Source: Arthrobacter nitrophenolicus (GTDB lineage Bacteria; Actinomycetota; Actinomycetes; Actinomycetales; Micrococcaceae). Taken from it: 45,924 nucleotides of DNA. The stretch lies in assembly GCF_000332815.1 (NCBI RefSeq), contig NZ_AOFD01000035.1:1-45924 (forward strand), written 5' to 3'. The translations under genes and the position numbers were made by a program. Positions 8,133 to 17,553 of this stretch are shown in pieces; positions within the stretch are counted from its first letter, which is position 1; each line of letters opens with the position of its first letter. The notes beneath the pieces were generated by a model. The model did not search any database. It saw only the letters and a program-made list of their open reading frames with translations, and was not told the DNA's origin.

Positions 8133-9053
8133 TTACGTCGTTGTGGAGGCGGCCGCGAGGCGGGCGGCGACCTTGACGGCGTCCAGGCTGGCGCCGACGT
8201 CGTGCACGCGGACCGCCCAGGCGCCGCGGTAGGCGCAGATGGCGGTGATCGCGGCGGTGGCGGAGTCGCGCTCCTCAGGAGAGGCAGACTTGCCGGCCAC
8301 GGTCAGCAGGGTTCCCAGGAACCGCTTGCGGGAAGCACCTACCAGGACCTTGTGGCCCAGGCTGTCCAGCTGGTCCAGGTTCTGCAGGAGCTCCCAGTTC
8401 TGCGCGTCGTTCTTCGCGAAGCCGAGGCCTGGATCGATGATGATCTGCTCCTGGCTGACGCCCGCGGCGTAGAGCTTGTCCCGCACGCCGGCGAGTTCGG
8501 CCACCACTTCCCCGGCCACATCCGTGTATTCCGCTAGGGAATTCATGGTCCGGGCGTCGCCGCGGCGGTGGGTGAGGATGTACGGGACCTTGGAAGCGGC
8601 CACGAGTTCGGCCATCTCAGGTTCGATGCTGAGGCCGGAGATGTCGTTGATGATCGCCGCGCCGGCGGCCACTGCGGCAGCAGCGGTGGAGGCGTGGGTG
8701 GTGTCGATGCTGACCAGCGCCCCCGCCTTGACCAGGGCCTCGATGACGGGAATGACGCGGCGCTGCTCTTCTTCCGGGCTGACGTCCTCAGCGCCCGGGC
8801 GGGTGGATTCGCCCCCGACGTCGATGATGTCCGCTCCGGCGTAAAACATACGCAGGCCGGCGGCGATGGCGCTGTCCGCGGTGGCATGCTTGCCGCCGTC
8901 GCTGAAGGAATCGGGCGTGACATTCAGGATTCCCATGACCAGGGTGCGGTCGGTGGGAAGGTCTTCGAAGCGCGCTGCCGGGCGCGGTTTGCGCAGGATG
9001 GGCAGCGGCGAGGTTGCGGGCCCGGTTCCCGGGGCTGCAGCTAGTGAGTCCAT
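8133..9053 (-). CDS. folP: Dihydropteroate synthase
   Basis: FolP joins p-aminobenzoate to hydroxymethyl-dihydropterin pyrophosphate to give dihydropteroate and is the sulfonamide target. The 306 residues form a TIM barrel with the two signatures MGILNVTPDSFSDGG (about 40-54) and IIDVGGESTRPGAE. VSIDTTHAS, IINDISG, IIIDPGLGFAKN and the C-terminal VRVHDVG follow. The first 35 residues are a non-conserved Pro/Ala-rich extension. A start at the internal ATG before GILNVTPDS is too short for the fold, so the longer start is kept. It lies 11 bp after folE. Confidence 0.97.
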   Translation of the reverse strand: MDSLAAAPGTGPATSPLPILRKPRPAARFEDLPTDRTLVMGILNVTPDSFSDGGKHATADSAIAAGLRMFYAGADIIDVGGESTRPGAEDVSPEEEQRRVIPVIEALVKAGALVSIDTTHASTAAAAVAAGAAIINDISGLSIEPEMAELVAASKVPYILTHRRGDARTMNSLAEYTDVAGEVVAELAGVRDKLYAAGVSQEQIIIDPGLGFAKNDAQNWELLQNLDQLDSLGHKVLVGASRKRFLGTLLTVAGKSASPEERDSATAAITAICAYRGAWAVRVHDVGASLDAVKVAARLAAASTTT

Positions 9054-9064
9054 GGTCTGTTTGG

Positions 9065-9709
9065 TTACCTTCCGAGGATGAGGCTCATGGCTTCGGCACG
9101 GGTGGCCGGGTCATGAAGCTGCCCGCGGACCGCGCTGGTGACGGTCTTCGCTCCGGGCTTGCGGATACCGCGCATTGACATGCACATGTGCTCGCATTCG
9201 ACAACAACGATGGCGCCACGCGGGTTGAGGTGGCGGACCAGTGCTTCGACGATCTCAGTGGTGAGCCGCTCCTGTACCTGGGGGCGGCGGGCGTAGATAT
9301 CCACCAGCCGGGCCAGCTTGCTCAGCCCGGTGATTTTTCCGTCATGCGAGGGGATGTAACCAACGTGGGCCATTCCGTGGAACGGCACCAGGTGGTGCTC
9401 GCAGGTGGAGTAGAAGGGGATGTCCTTGACCAGGACCAGTTCCTCGTGGTCCAGGTCGAAGGTGGTGGACAGGACGTCCGCCGGGTCATGGTGCAGCCCG
9501 GCGAACACTTCCGCGTACGCCTTGGCCACCCGTTTCGGGGTGTCGACCAGGCCGCTGCGGTCGGGGTCCTCGCCGATGGCCAGCAGGATTTCGCGGACGG
9601 CCGCCTCGATCCTTGGCCGGTCCACTTTCTGGTGCTTGGAATGGGAGGAACCATCCTCCGCCAGGGTGTCGGCGGAAGCGGGAACGTCGTCGTCGTCGAA
9701 GGAAGTCAC
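9065..9709 (-). CDS. folE: GTP cyclohydrolase I
   Basis: FolE converts GTP to 7,8-dihydroneopterin triphosphate, the first committed step of folate synthesis. The 214 residues contain the zinc/active-site motif [12 protein letters not shown] and the second zinc Cys in [32 protein letters not shown] and [13 protein letters not shown] are also typical. The first 30 residues are Asp/Ser-rich and variable. The gene starts 9 bp after the ftsH stop, so it is transcribed with ftsH at the head of the folate genes. Confidence 0.98.
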   Translation of the reverse strand: MTSFDDDDVPASADTLAEDGSSHSKHQKVDRPRIEAAVREILLAIGEDPDRSGLVDTPKRVAKAYAEVFAGLHHDPADVLSTTFDLDHEELVLVKDIPFYSTCEHHLVPFHGMAHVGYIPSHDGKITGLSKLARLVDIYARRPQVQERLTTEIVEALVRHLNPRGAIVVVECEHMCMSMRGIRKPGAKTVTSAVRGQLHDPATRAEAMSLILGR

Positions 9710-9718
9710 GAAGAAAGC

Positions 9719-11782
9719 TTAGCCGCGAAGGGCGTCAGGCCCCGAGTCCGTGACCCCGCCCTTGAACGGTGCATCCTCCGGGACGCCCTGCGGATGCGGG
9801 GGCTGGGCGTCCAGCGGCTCGTCCAGGCGGGCCTGCTTGGCTTCCTCCTGCGCCTCGCGTTCGGCCCGTTCCCGCGGCGTTTCCACGGGCCCGGCCATCT
9901 GCACCGGCCGGGTCTCCTTGGACAGCCACACCTCGCGGAAGTCGCGCTTGCGGACGTCACGGAAGATGTCGGCAATCTCGGCCTGGTTCAGCGTTTCGCG
10001 TTCCAGCAGTTCGAGGGCCAGGCGGTCCAGGACGTCGCGGTTCTCGGTGAGGATGGCGTAGGCCTCGTCGTGGGCCTGGTCGATCAGGCGGCGCACTTCC
10101 TCGTCCACCACATAAGCGATCTGGTCCGAGTAGTTGCGCTCGTGCCCGGCGTCGCGGCCCAGGAACGGCTCGCCACCGCCCTGTCCGAGGCGGACGGCGC
10201 CCACGCGCTCGCTCATGCCGTATTCGGTGACCATCTTGCGGGCGGTGCCGGTGGCCTTCTCGATGTCGTTCGATGCGCCGGTGGACGGGTCGTGGAAGAC
10301 GATCTCCTCGGCCACGCGGCCACCCATGGCGTAGGCCATCTGGTCCAGGAGTTCGTTGCGGGTTACGGAGTACTTGTCGTTCTCCGGGACCACCATGGTG
10401 TAGCCGAGGGCGCGGCCGCGGGGCAGGATGGTGATCTTGGTGACCGGCGCGGAGTTGCGCAGCGCGGCCGCCACCAGGGCGTGGCCGCCTTCGTGGTACG
10501 CGGTGATCTTGCGTTCGTGTTCCTTCATGACCCGGCTGCGCTTCTGCGGGCCGGCCATGACGCGGTCGATGGCCTCGTCCAGCGCACGGTCATCAATCAG
10601 GTTGGCGTTGGAGCGGGCCGTGAGCAGCGCGGCCTCGTTGAGCACGTTGGCAAGGTCCGCGCCCGTGTAGCCGGGGGTCTTCTTGGCGACTGCCTTGAGG
10701 TCGACGCCGGGGGCCATCGGCTTGCCCTTGGCGTGTACCTGCAGGATCTGGTCGCGGCCGATCAGGTCCGGGGCATCCACGCCGATCTGGCGGTCGAAGC
10801 GGCCCGGACGGAGCAGCGCGGGGTCCAGCACGTCGGGACGGTTGGTGGCGGCGATGAGGATCACGTTGGTCTTGACGTCGAAGCCGTCCATCTCAACCAG
10901 CAGCTGGTTCAGGGTCTGTTCGCGTTCGTCGTTGCCGCCGCCGATGCCGGCACCGCGGTGGCGGCCGACGGCGTCGATCTCGTCAACGAAGATGATGGCC
11001 GGGGAGTTGGCCTTGGCCTGCTCGAAGAGGTCGCGGACGCGGGAGGCACCCACACCGACGAACATTTCCACGAAGTCGGAACCGGAGATGGAGAAGAAGG
11101 GGACGCCGGCCTCGCCGGCGACGGCGCGGGCCAGGAGGGTCTTACCGGTGCCCGGAGGGCCGTAGAGGAGTACGCCCTTGGGAATCTTGGCACCGACGGC
11201 CTGGAATTTGGCGGGTTCCTGCAGGAATTCCTTGATTTCCTGCAGTTCCTCGACGGCCTCGTCGGAGCCGGCGACGTCCGCGAAGGTCACCTGCGGCATG
11301 TCCTTGCTGACCATCTTGGCCTTGGACTTGCCGAACTGCATGATCTTGGAGCCGCCGCCCTGCATACGGGTCATGAGGAACCAGAAGAGTGCGCCAAGGA
11401 GGATGACGGGGATCAGGAGGGACAGCAGGCCGGAGAACCAGTTGCTCTCGATGGGCTGGTCCGTGTAACCCTGGGCCGGACGGGCATCGGTGACAGCTTT
11501 AACCACGTCTTCCGCGCGGGCGTCCACGAAGAAGAACTGGACGCTCTTGCCCTTGTCCTGGCCGTCCAGGTTCAGGTTGTCCCGCAGCGTCAGGTCAACC
11601 CGGTTTTCGCCGTCGAAGATCTTTGCCTGCTCCACCTGGTCGCCGGCGAGCAGTTCAAGGCCCTTGTCGGTGTCGATCCGTGCCGCACCGCCGGGAGCCA
11701 GCGTCGCAAAAGCCACCAGGAGCAGACCGACCACGACGACGATCCAGATGCCCGGGCCCTTGAAAAAGTTCTTAGCTTTCAT
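9719..11782 (-). CDS. ftsH: ATP-dependent zinc metalloprotease FtsH
   Basis: FtsH is a membrane-anchored AAA+ protease that degrades misfolded membrane and regulatory proteins. The 687 residues show a first transmembrane segment at about 8-28, an extracytoplasmic domain, and a second segment at about 104-126. Walker A GPPGTGKT, Walker B IIFVDEID, the SRH segment RPGRFDRQ and the zinc site HEGGH follow. The C-terminal tail, rich in Gln/Glu/Arg/Pro, is longer than in E. coli and normal for actinobacteria. The 189 bp upstream (11783-11971) contain no gene and should hold its promoter, but I see no convincing -35/-10 pair. Confidence 0.98.
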   Translation of the reverse strand: MKAKNFFKGPGIWIVVVVGLLLVAFATLAPGGAARIDTDKGLELLAGDQVEQAKIFDGENRVDLTLRDNLNLDGQDKGKSVQFFFVDARAEDVVKAVTDARPAQGYTDQPIESNWFSGLLSLLIPVILLGALFWFLMTRMQGGGSKIMQFGKSKAKMVSKDMPQVTFADVAGSDEAVEELQEIKEFLQEPAKFQAVGAKIPKGVLLYGPPGTGKTLLARAVAGEAGVPFFSISGSDFVEMFVGVGASRVRDLFEQAKANSPAIIFVDEIDAVGRHRGAGIGGGNDEREQTLNQLLVEMDGFDVKTNVILIAATNRPDVLDPALLRPGRFDRQIGVDAPDLIGRDQILQVHAKGKPMAPGVDLKAVAKKTPGYTGADLANVLNEAALLTARSNANLIDDRALDEAIDRVMAGPQKRSRVMKEHERKITAYHEGGHALVAAALRNSAPVTKITILPRGRALGYTMVVPENDKYSVTRNELLDQMAYAMGGRVAEEIVFHDPSTGASNDIEKATGTARKMVTEYGMSERVGAVRLGQGGGEPFLGRDAGHERNYSDQIAYVVDEEVRRLIDQAHDEAYAILTENRDVLDRLALELLERETLNQAEIADIFRDVRKRDFREVWLSKETRPVQMAGPVETPRERAEREAQEEAKQARLDEPLDAQPPHPQGVPEDAPFKGGVTDSGPDALRG

Positions 11783-11971
11783 CTGTTCGGGGGCTGGCCC
11801 CGTCCCTTCTGGTAGTGCTGCACGGCGAGTAGTTTGCGCGCGTGATGGTGCTGCGTCAGCTTCTAGCTATACACCGTCCGGAGTAGATCACGCATGGTGA
11901 AAAGCAAAAGTTCCCTGTAGGCGTACGGGCGCCGGGGCTGGCCCGGGGACTGCTGGGTACACACGCGGCAC

Positions 11972-12343
11972 CTACACGTGCTGGTCCAGGTAGACGGGGT
12001 TGCCGTCCGGATCTGCCAGGATCGCGCTTGCGGGGCCCGTTGTTGCCTCGTCCGCCTCGGCGTCGAACCTGGCGCCCTGGGCCTTCAGCTGCCGCTGGAG
12101 TTCACGGACATCCGTGAACGACCCGAGCGCTTCGGCGTCCTGGTTCCAGCCGGGGTTGAAGATCAGCACGTTTTTCTCAAGCATCCCCTGGAACAGCCCG
12201 ATGTTCGCGTGGCCGTTCTTCATGATCACCCAGTTCTGGGCCGGATCCCCGGCGTACTGCGTGAAGCCCAGTTTCCCGTAGAACTCCATGGACGCCGCAA
12301 GGTCCTCCACGGCGAGGCCTACCGAAAAAGCGCCGAGTTCCAT
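11972..12343 (-). CDS. VOC (glyoxalase/bleomycin resistance-like) family protein
   Basis: The 123-residue single-domain protein has the vicinal-oxygen-chelate pattern: AVEDLAASMEFYGKLGF at the N-terminus and ILADPDGNPVYLDQ at the C-terminus. The metal-ligand positions are not clearly the His/Glu set of glyoxalase I, so the reaction is unknown; binding of a small hydrophobic molecule is equally possible. It lies 3 bp downstream of hpt and 189 bp upstream of ftsH on the same strand, interrupting a pair that is otherwise conserved. Co-transcription with hpt is likely. Confidence 0.88.
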   Translation of the reverse strand: MELGAFSVGLAVEDLAASMEFYGKLGFTQYAGDPAQNWVIMKNGHANIGLFQGMLEKNVLIFNPGWNQDAEALGSFTDVRELQRQLKAQGARFDAEADEATTGPASAILADPDGNPVYLDQHV

Positions 12344-12346
12344 GGC

Positions 12347-12901
12347 TTACTCGTATACGTGCGGGGCCAGCGTGCCCACGAAGTCCAGGTTGCGGTACTT
12401 CTCGGCGTAGTCCAGGCCGTAGCCCACCACGAACTCGTTGGGGATGTCGAAGCCCACGTACTTGACGTCGATTTCCACCTTGGCGGCGGTGGGCTTGCGG
12501 AACGCGGTGCAGATTTCCACGGACGCGGTGCCGCGCGATTCCAGGTTGGTCTTCAGCCAGGACAGGGTCAGGCCGGAGTCGATGATGTCCTCGACGATCA
12601 GCACGTCCTTGCCCATCAGGTCCGTATCGAGGTCCTTGAGGATGCGCACCACGCCGGAGGACTGCGTGCCGGAGCCGTAGGAGGAGACAGCCATCCAGTC
12701 CATCGAGATGTGGCTGTGCAGCGCCCGGGCCAGGTCGGCCATGACCATGACAGCGCCCTTGAGCACGCCCACGATGAGGATTTCGCGTCCCTCGTAGTCC
12801 TTGTCGATCTGGGCTGCGAGTTCGGTGATCCGCTGCTGGATCTGTTCCTTGGTGTAGAGAACGTGCTTGAGGTCTGCCTGGACGTCGTTTGAATCCACCA
12901 A
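12347..12901 (-). CDS. hpt: Hypoxanthine phosphoribosyltransferase
   Basis: Hpt salvages hypoxanthine (and often guanine) to the nucleotide with PRPP. The 184 residues show the PRPP-binding loop VLIVEDIIDSGLTL, ILIVGVLKGAVMVMADLARAL upstream of it, and the C-terminal base-binding segment KYVGFDIPNEFVVGYGLDYAEKYRNL (given here in two overlapping family motifs). Length and motifs are standard for bacterial 6-oxopurine phosphoribosyltransferases. It sits 27 bp after tilS, a conserved tilS-hpt-ftsH arrangement here broken by the VOC gene. Confidence 0.97.
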   Translation of the reverse strand: MVDSNDVQADLKHVLYTKEQIQQRITELAAQIDKDYEGREILIVGVLKGAVMVMADLARALHSHISMDWMAVSSYGSGTQSSGVVRILKDLDTDLMGKDVLIVEDIIDSGLTLSWLKTNLESRGTASVEICTAFRKPTAAKVEIDVKYVGFDIPNEFVVGYGLDYAEKYRNLDFVGTLAPHVYE

Positions 12902-12928
12902 TGGCTCCTGTGTAGATGCGGGGTGCGA

Positions 12929-14131
12929 CTATTTTGTGGGCGGCTTTTGATGCCGGAACACTAGCTTCCCACAGCGCGGCCCTCCACGGGGAACGGATCC
13001 GGGCTGATCCGGCCCGGCATCGTCCGGGGCGCTTTCCAGTTCAGCCAGCGACAACCGGTACACGCCTACTCCGCCAGGAAGCTGGACGGGACCCGCGGAG
13101 CCCTGCCGCCGCAGCAGCGCCTCCGCCGCAAGGAGCCGCTGGTAGCTGGGCTGTTGCCCGCCGACGTCGGCCGCTGCCTTGGCGATCACGCGGAACCGGA
13201 TGGCGGGGGCCAAGGCGCGCAACGCCTCCTCGGGGAGGGCGACGTCGGGACCGGTCCGCTCGGCCAGGGCGGCGTAGGTGCTTTCGGCCACATCCTCGAG
13301 GTAGTCGGCGTCGAGCTGCAGGATGGCTGCCGTCCGGGCCAGGGATTCGGCAACGCCCGGACCCAGCTTCTCCTCAAGGTGCGGGAGGACCTCCACCCGG
13401 GTGCGGGACCTGGCGAAGGACGGGTCAGCGTTGGTGGGATCGTGCCAGGGCTCCAGTTCCTCCACGGCGCAGATCTCCTCGGTATCCGCGCGCCGGAGGC
13501 CCAGGAACGGCCGCAGCAGGACGCTGTTTCCCTGGCCCCGGCGGGCAGGCCGCATGCCGGCGAGGGAACGGGTTCCCGAGCCGCGGGCAAGCCCCAGCAA
13601 TACCTGTTCGGCCTGGTCATCGAGCGTATGCCCGAGCAGGATTGCGTCAGCGCCCTGGCCGGCAGCCGCCGCTTCCAGGGCTTCGTGCCGCGCTTCCCGG
13701 GCCGCGGCCTCCGGGCCCATGCCCGCGCCCGCCACGGTCACGGCGCGGATCTCCACCGGTGACAGTCCAAGGTCCGTCAGCGCCGCTGCCGTGCGTGCGG
13801 CCACGTGGCCGGAACCTTCCTGGAGCTGGTGGTCCACCACCACCGCACCCACCGTCACCGGGTGGCCCTCAACGTGCCCGCGGCGTGCGAAATAGGCTGC
13901 GACGGCGGCGAGCGCCAGCGAGTCCGGCCCGCCGCTGCAGGCCACCAGGACGTGGCGGGGATACCCGGCCTGCGCCAGGGCGTCGCCCAACATCTTGCGC
14001 GCGGTGCCAACGACGGGCGCCAGCCTGCCGGGCCGCCGTCGTCCTGTGCTGATGGTCCTGCCTGTGCTGATGGTCCTGCCGGGGACGCTTGCGGGAGCGG
14101 CAGCCGCAGGAACAACTTCAGCCTCCGGCAA
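12929..14131 (-). CDS. tilS: tRNA(Ile)-lysidine synthetase
   Basis: TilS attaches lysine to C34 of the tRNA-Ile CAU anticodon using ATP, which changes decoding from AUG to AUA. The PP-loop motif ACSGGPDSLALAAVAAYF is at about residues 63-80, followed by VDHQLQEGSGHVA and LLGHTLDDQAEQVLLGLARGSGTRSLAGM, all typical. The N-terminal 45 residues are non-conserved and contain a perfect duplicated 18-bp unit. The TTG at 14131 directly follows the preceding gene's TAA. A later in-frame start nearer the PP-loop is possible, so the exact N-terminus is uncertain. Confidence 0.95.
   Translation of the reverse strand: MPEAEVVPAAAAPASVPGRTISTGRTISTGRRRPGRLAPVVGTARKMLGDALAQAGYPRHVLVACSGGPDSLALAAVAAYFARRGHVEGHPVTVGAVVVDHQLQEGSGHVAARTAAALTDLGLSPVEIRAVTVAGAGMGPEAAAREARHEALEAAAAGQGADAILLGHTLDDQAEQVLLGLARGSGTRSLAGMRPARRGQGNSVLLRPFLGLRRADTEEICAVEELEPWHDPTNADPSFARSRTRVEVLPHLEEKLGPGVAESLARTAAILQLDADYLEDVAESTYAALAERTGPDVALPEEALRALAPAIRFRVIAKAAADVGGQQPSYQRLLAAEALLRRQGSAGPVQLPGGVGVYRLSLAELESAPDDAGPDQPGSVPRGGPRCGKLVFRHQKPPTK
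14043..14078 (-). repeat. Perfect 18-bp tandem duplication in the tilS N-terminus
   Basis: CCTGTGCTGATGGTCCTG occurs at 14043-14060 and again, identically, at 14061-14078. It is in frame and encodes GRTIST twice upstream of the catalytic domain. Confidence 0.9.
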
Positions 14132-15346
14132 TTACAGTCCCATCCGCTCAAGCCACAGCTTGGCGTCGTGGATCTCAGGCTCGGTGGCAGGTGGTCCACC
14201 GACTCCCAGACCCGGTTGAACCCTTCCATCCCGGCAACGTCCACCACGGCGCGGACAAACCGGGCGCCATCGGAGTACTGGCGCATCTTGGCATCGAGTC
14301 CCAGGAGCTGCGGATGAACTTCTCGATCACGCCGCGGTCCTTGCCGCGGTCGTTGAAGCGCTGCCGGATGGTCTTCACGGACGGCACAATGCTGGCGTCG
14401 ACGGCGTCCATCACCACGTTCGCGTGCCCCTCCAGCAGGCTCATCACGGCCGTGAGGTGCGAGATGGCGGCCTTTTCCTCCGGGTCCTGCAGCAGGTCCA
14501 GGATGGCGCCCCGGCCGGGGGTGGTGCCGGTGGCCGTGCGGTCCTTCAGCGAGCGGGCGGCCGCCGTGGCCCGCTCCATCAGCGAGTCGACGTTGCCCAG
14601 CAGGTGCCCGCTGAGTTCGTCGATCTGCTGCAGCATGTGGTGCCGCAGCCAGGGGGCAGCGGCGAACTGAACGCGGTGGGTCTGCTCGTGCAGGCACACC
14701 CAAAGACGGAAGTCCTCCGGCGTGACGTTAAGCTCGCGCTCCACGGACACGATGTTGGGCGCAACCAGCAGGAGCCTGCCGCCCGACGGCGCGTTGGACC
14801 CTTCGGCCATCGCTGCGAAGGGATCGTACTGGCCGAGCACCTTGCTCGACAGGAAGGCAAGGACGGCGCCCAACTGGCTTCCGGTGATGGCGCCGCTGAC
14901 GCTGGCTGCCGCAGGACTCAAGGTTCCGCGGCGGCTTTCAAGCATCTTCTCCATGGCGGGCTTCAGCATCACGGCGAAGCTCTGGGTGTTGGCCTTCGCC
15001 CAGGATGCCCTGTCCACCACGAGAACTGTGGAGTCCCGCAGGTCCCGCGCGGCTTCGAGCCCGGTGATTTCGTGGACATGGGATACGGAGGCGTCGGCGA
15101 GTCGGCGCAGGCTGTCCACGGCTTCCGCGATTTCCGCCTGGTTCAGGACCGGCCCGGCAGGAGCCAGCCGCGCCGCGGTTGAGGCGGCAAGGTCCCAGTT
15201 GATCAGGGATTGGGCAGAAACTGGCTGGGCTGAACCTGGCTGGGCAGTGTTCGGCTGCGCACTGGTGGACTGCCCGTTCGTGGACAGGGCTTCCGACCCG
15301 TCCGATGAGGCAAGGTCGATGCGGACTCGCGTGCAGTGGACTCCAT
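14132..15346 (-). CDS. Zinc-dependent metalloprotease-like protein (DUF2342), frameshifted
   Basis: The conserved part (from about 15190 down) reads LINWDLAASTAARL, then the DUF2342 body with the zinc-protease-like motif LHEQTH. The family is called a coenzyme F420 biosynthesis-associated protein or zinc-dependent metalloprotease; the reaction is not proven. Two one-base deletions break it. Near 14308-14311, KFIR should continue LLGLDAKMRQYSDGARFVR in the next frame. Near 14185-14187, DHLP should continue TEPEIHDAKLWLERMGL to the TAA at 14132. A third deletion near 15306-15312 would connect an ATG at 15346 (MESTARESASTLP) to the body; otherwise no ATG precedes it in frame. It abuts tilS. Confidence 0.8.
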
Positions 15347-15538
15347 AGGTCCCATCAGAACACAGCAGGCCGTGGATCGTCCTTAAGTTCGCTGACCGGC
15401 GAACCGCACGGGACTTCCCTGCCGGCGCGGATTCACGCAGTCCGCTTCACAGAGTCCGCGCACACAGTCCGCGCACAGGATCCCGAAAGCCCTTGCCTAA
15501 GAGGGCCCGGCAATGTTGTTGCTATCAAGCCGGCGGCC

Positions 15539-15572
15539 CGGTCCGCACGAACGGCCGGTCCGCACGAACGGC
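15539..15572. repeat. Perfect 17-bp tandem repeat (CGGTCCGCACGAACGGC x2)
   Basis: Identical units stand at 15539-15555 and 15556-15572 in the gap between the DUF2342 gene and a small secreted-protein gene. Further GTCCGC motifs lie at 15437-15480 (CAGTCCGC, GAGTCCGCGCAC, CAGTCCGCGCAC) and near 15614. Confidence 0.85.
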
Positions 15573-15578
15573 CCTGGC

Positions 15579-15614
15579 CCGCATAACCGGCGCTCGCCCG
15601 CGCCGGTTATGCGG
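15579..15614. promoter_or_regulatory. Perfect 15-bp inverted repeat (stem-loop) in the intergenic gap
   Basis: CCGCATAACCGGCGC at 15579-15593 is the exact reverse complement of 15600-15614, with a 6-nt loop. It lies 48 bp before the ATG at 15662 and within the 315-bp gap 15347-15661, where I find no gene. No T-run follows on either strand, so a terminator is less likely than an operator or RNA structure. Confidence 0.7.
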
Positions 15615-15661
15615 TCCGCGGCCGCTTATATCCGCTGAGCCCATGTCCCCAGGAGGTAACC

Positions 15662-15867
15662 ATGATTCCCTACCGCCCCATTGCTCCCCTGACCGCCGGT
15701 CCGCGCAAGGCTGGACATCGGTGGTTGCCGCCGTCGTCATGGCCGCCTTGCTGGGCACCGCTGCCCCTGCCGCCATGGCAGCGGAGGCGGCACCGCCGTC
15801 GGGTGCGGCGTCCGCCAGCGTGGCGCCGCAGCTTGCGGCCACGGAACCGGTCCGCCGCGAGTCTTAG
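15662..15867 (+). CDS. Small putative secreted protein, frameshifted
   Basis: The ATG at 15662 has a near-ideal ribosome-binding site (AGGAGGTAACC). The frame from the ATG gives MIPYRPIAPLTAGPRK, then turns into nonsense. One base missing near 15707-15710 joins it to the other frame: GWTSVVAAVVMAALLGTAAP, then AAMAAEAAPPSG and so on to the TAG at 15865. The join gives a 68-residue product with a basic n-region, a hydrophobic core and an AxA-type cleavage region, then about 30 Ala/Pro/Ser-rich residues. It is convergent with dacB (10 bp gap). Function is unknown. The mature part is very short, so a further deletion or a truncated gene is possible. Confidence 0.5.
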
Positions 15868-15877
15868 CGGCAGAGTC

Positions 15878-17398
15878 CTAGCGGCAGCCGCAGGCGGCGA
15901 GGGCCGTGGCCGCCCTGTCCAGTGCCACCTTGTTGCCCGCAGCACCGGGCGTGAGTCCGTTGCCGATGAAGGAGAACACCAGGAGGCGGCCATCCGCATC
16001 CACCACATAGCCGCTCAGCGCCAGCACGGTGTTCAGCGTGCCGGTTTTGGCCCGCACCAGCCCCGCGCCGCCCGCGGTGGTGCCTTCCCCGTACCGGGTG
16101 TCCAGGGTGCCGGTCAGGCCGGCCACGGGGAACCCGTCCAGCGCTTCCCTGAGCCTGGCGTCGGTGCCGGCCGTCATGGCACGGACCACCTCGGCGAACT
16201 GGCGGGCGGAGACCTGGTTGCCCATCGCAAGCCCGCACACATCAACGAGTTTCATGGAGTCGGCCGGGATGCCGGCCGCTGCCACCTGGGCCTGGACAGC
16301 CGCCGTGGCGCCGTCGTTGCTGCCGGGCTGGCCGGTAGCTAGGGCAGCCAGACGGCCCAGTGCCTCGGCGAGGTAGTTGTCCGATTCCCGCAGCATCAGG
16401 TCGACCTGCTGGGCCACCGTGGCCGATTCCACTTCCGCCAGGACGGCAGGGTCCGCGCCAGACCCGCCGTCCGCCCCGCCTTGGGCCGCCCCCGGTGAAC
16501 GTTCGACGCCGGCCGCCACAGTAAGTCCCGCGGCCGCACCCGCTTCCCGCAACCGGGCGGCGAACTCTTGGGCGGCGGTGATGGCCGAGTCCTGCGGGCG
16601 CGGTCCGGTGGTGACGGCAGGATCGAAACGTGCCGAGTTCAGTGCCAGCGGATAGAGCGGCGCCACCTCGCCGGCGGCAACATCGCCTTCCTGCCAGGCG
16701 GGGTTGAGGGCAGGCCCGGTAAAGAGGGAATCGTCCACCAGGACTTTGACTTCGCCGGTTGTTCCACGTGCCTGCAGCCCCTCCACGGTCCGGGCCGCCA
16801 GGGTGGCAAGGCCGGCGTGGCCCAGCACTCGCTCCGCGTCGGATTCCCCGGGGCCCAGCAGGACGTCCCCGCCGCCCGTGAGAACCACCTGGCCCGCGGC
16901 CGGGCCGGCAGTCACGGTTGTGCTGAATCGATGCTCCGGGCCCAGGGTGCGCAGCGCCGCCATCGCCGTCAGCAGCTTCATGTTCGACGCCGGCACCCGG
17001 CCTTCGGAGGCACCCCTGTCGAAGAGGACCTGGCCCGTGAGCGCATCCTGGACGATGCCCGTGAACCCGCCGCCGCCGTCGGCCTTTAACAGGGGGTCCA
17101 CCTGGGCGGTGAGCGATTCCCGGGACGGAACCGCGGCGGATGCGTCCAAAGACCGAAGGCCTTGGTGCGGGGAAAGAGTGGCGGGGGCCTGCTGCCACTC
17201 CGGAGCAGCAGGCGGCGGGGCGGGCGGCTCCGGGCCAAGGAATCCGGGGGCCACGAGCAGTACGGCGGGGATGGCCAGCACCACCAGGAGTGCGAGGAGC
17301 AGGGCCTGCGGCCAGGTGCGGCGCGCACGCTCCCCGCCGTCAATGACACCCCGGCGGATGCGGTCAGGCCACGGATCCGTGCCGGTTGTTTTGGTCAT
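15878..17398 (-). CDS. dacB: D-alanyl-D-alanine carboxypeptidase/endopeptidase (PBP4, S13 family)
   Basis: PBP4-type enzymes trim and cleave peptidoglycan stem peptides outside the membrane. The product (506 residues from the ATG at 17398; the frame extends 12 codons further) has a cytoplasmic N-terminus, a signal-anchor at about 33-56, then the penicillin-binding fold. Active-site motifs are SxxK in [13 protein letters not shown] in [11 protein letters not shown], and KTG in [18 protein letters not shown]. The usual DGSGL box reads DVCGL here. It is divergent from ppa and stands at the head of the tilS-hpt-ftsH region. The C-terminus ends in CGCR within a duplicated 14-bp unit. Confidence 0.95.
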   Translation of the reverse strand: MTKTTGTDPWPDRIRRGVIDGGERARRTWPQALLLALLVVLAIPAVLLVAPGFLGPEPPAPPPAAPEWQQAPATLSPHQGLRSLDASAAVPSRESLTAQVDPLLKADGGGGFTGIVQDALTGQVLFDRGASEGRVPASNMKLLTAMAALRTLGPEHRFSTTVTAGPAAGQVVLTGGGDVLLGPGESDAERVLGHAGLATLAARTVEGLQARGTTGEVKVLVDDSLFTGPALNPAWQEGDVAAGEVAPLYPLALNSARFDPAVTTGPRPQDSAITAAQEFAARLREAGAAAGLTVAAGVERSPGAAQGGADGGSGADPAVLAEVESATVAQQVDLMLRESDNYLAEALGRLAALATGQPGSNDGATAAVQAQVAAAGIPADSMKLVDVCGLAMGNQVSARQFAEVVRAMTAGTDARLREALDGFPVAGLTGTLDTRYGEGTTAGGAGLVRAKTGTLNTVLALSGYVVDADGRLLVFSFIGNGLTPGAAGNKVALDRAATALAACGCR

Positions 17399-17553
17399 GC
17401 TGGTGCTGGTCCTCAAGTCCTGAAATTTCCCCACAAGTTCCTGATTCCAGGGCCTCTCGCTATATCCTCAATTGTAGTCGGCGGCACGGACACTCCTTTT
17501 TGTGGGCCCGTCAAGTGTGCCGCGCACCCCCTGCAATTGCCGAGGAGCATTCC

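Noticed and set aside
9188..11815. An 875-codon open frame on the plus strand opposite ftsH and folE
   Set aside because: It is the antisense shadow of two clear conserved genes in GC-rich DNA, and its Val/Gly/His/Asp-rich translation matches no protein family. Similar long antisense frames opposite xfp (22464-23903), pgm/rutE (39494-41356) and the permease were rejected for the same reason.
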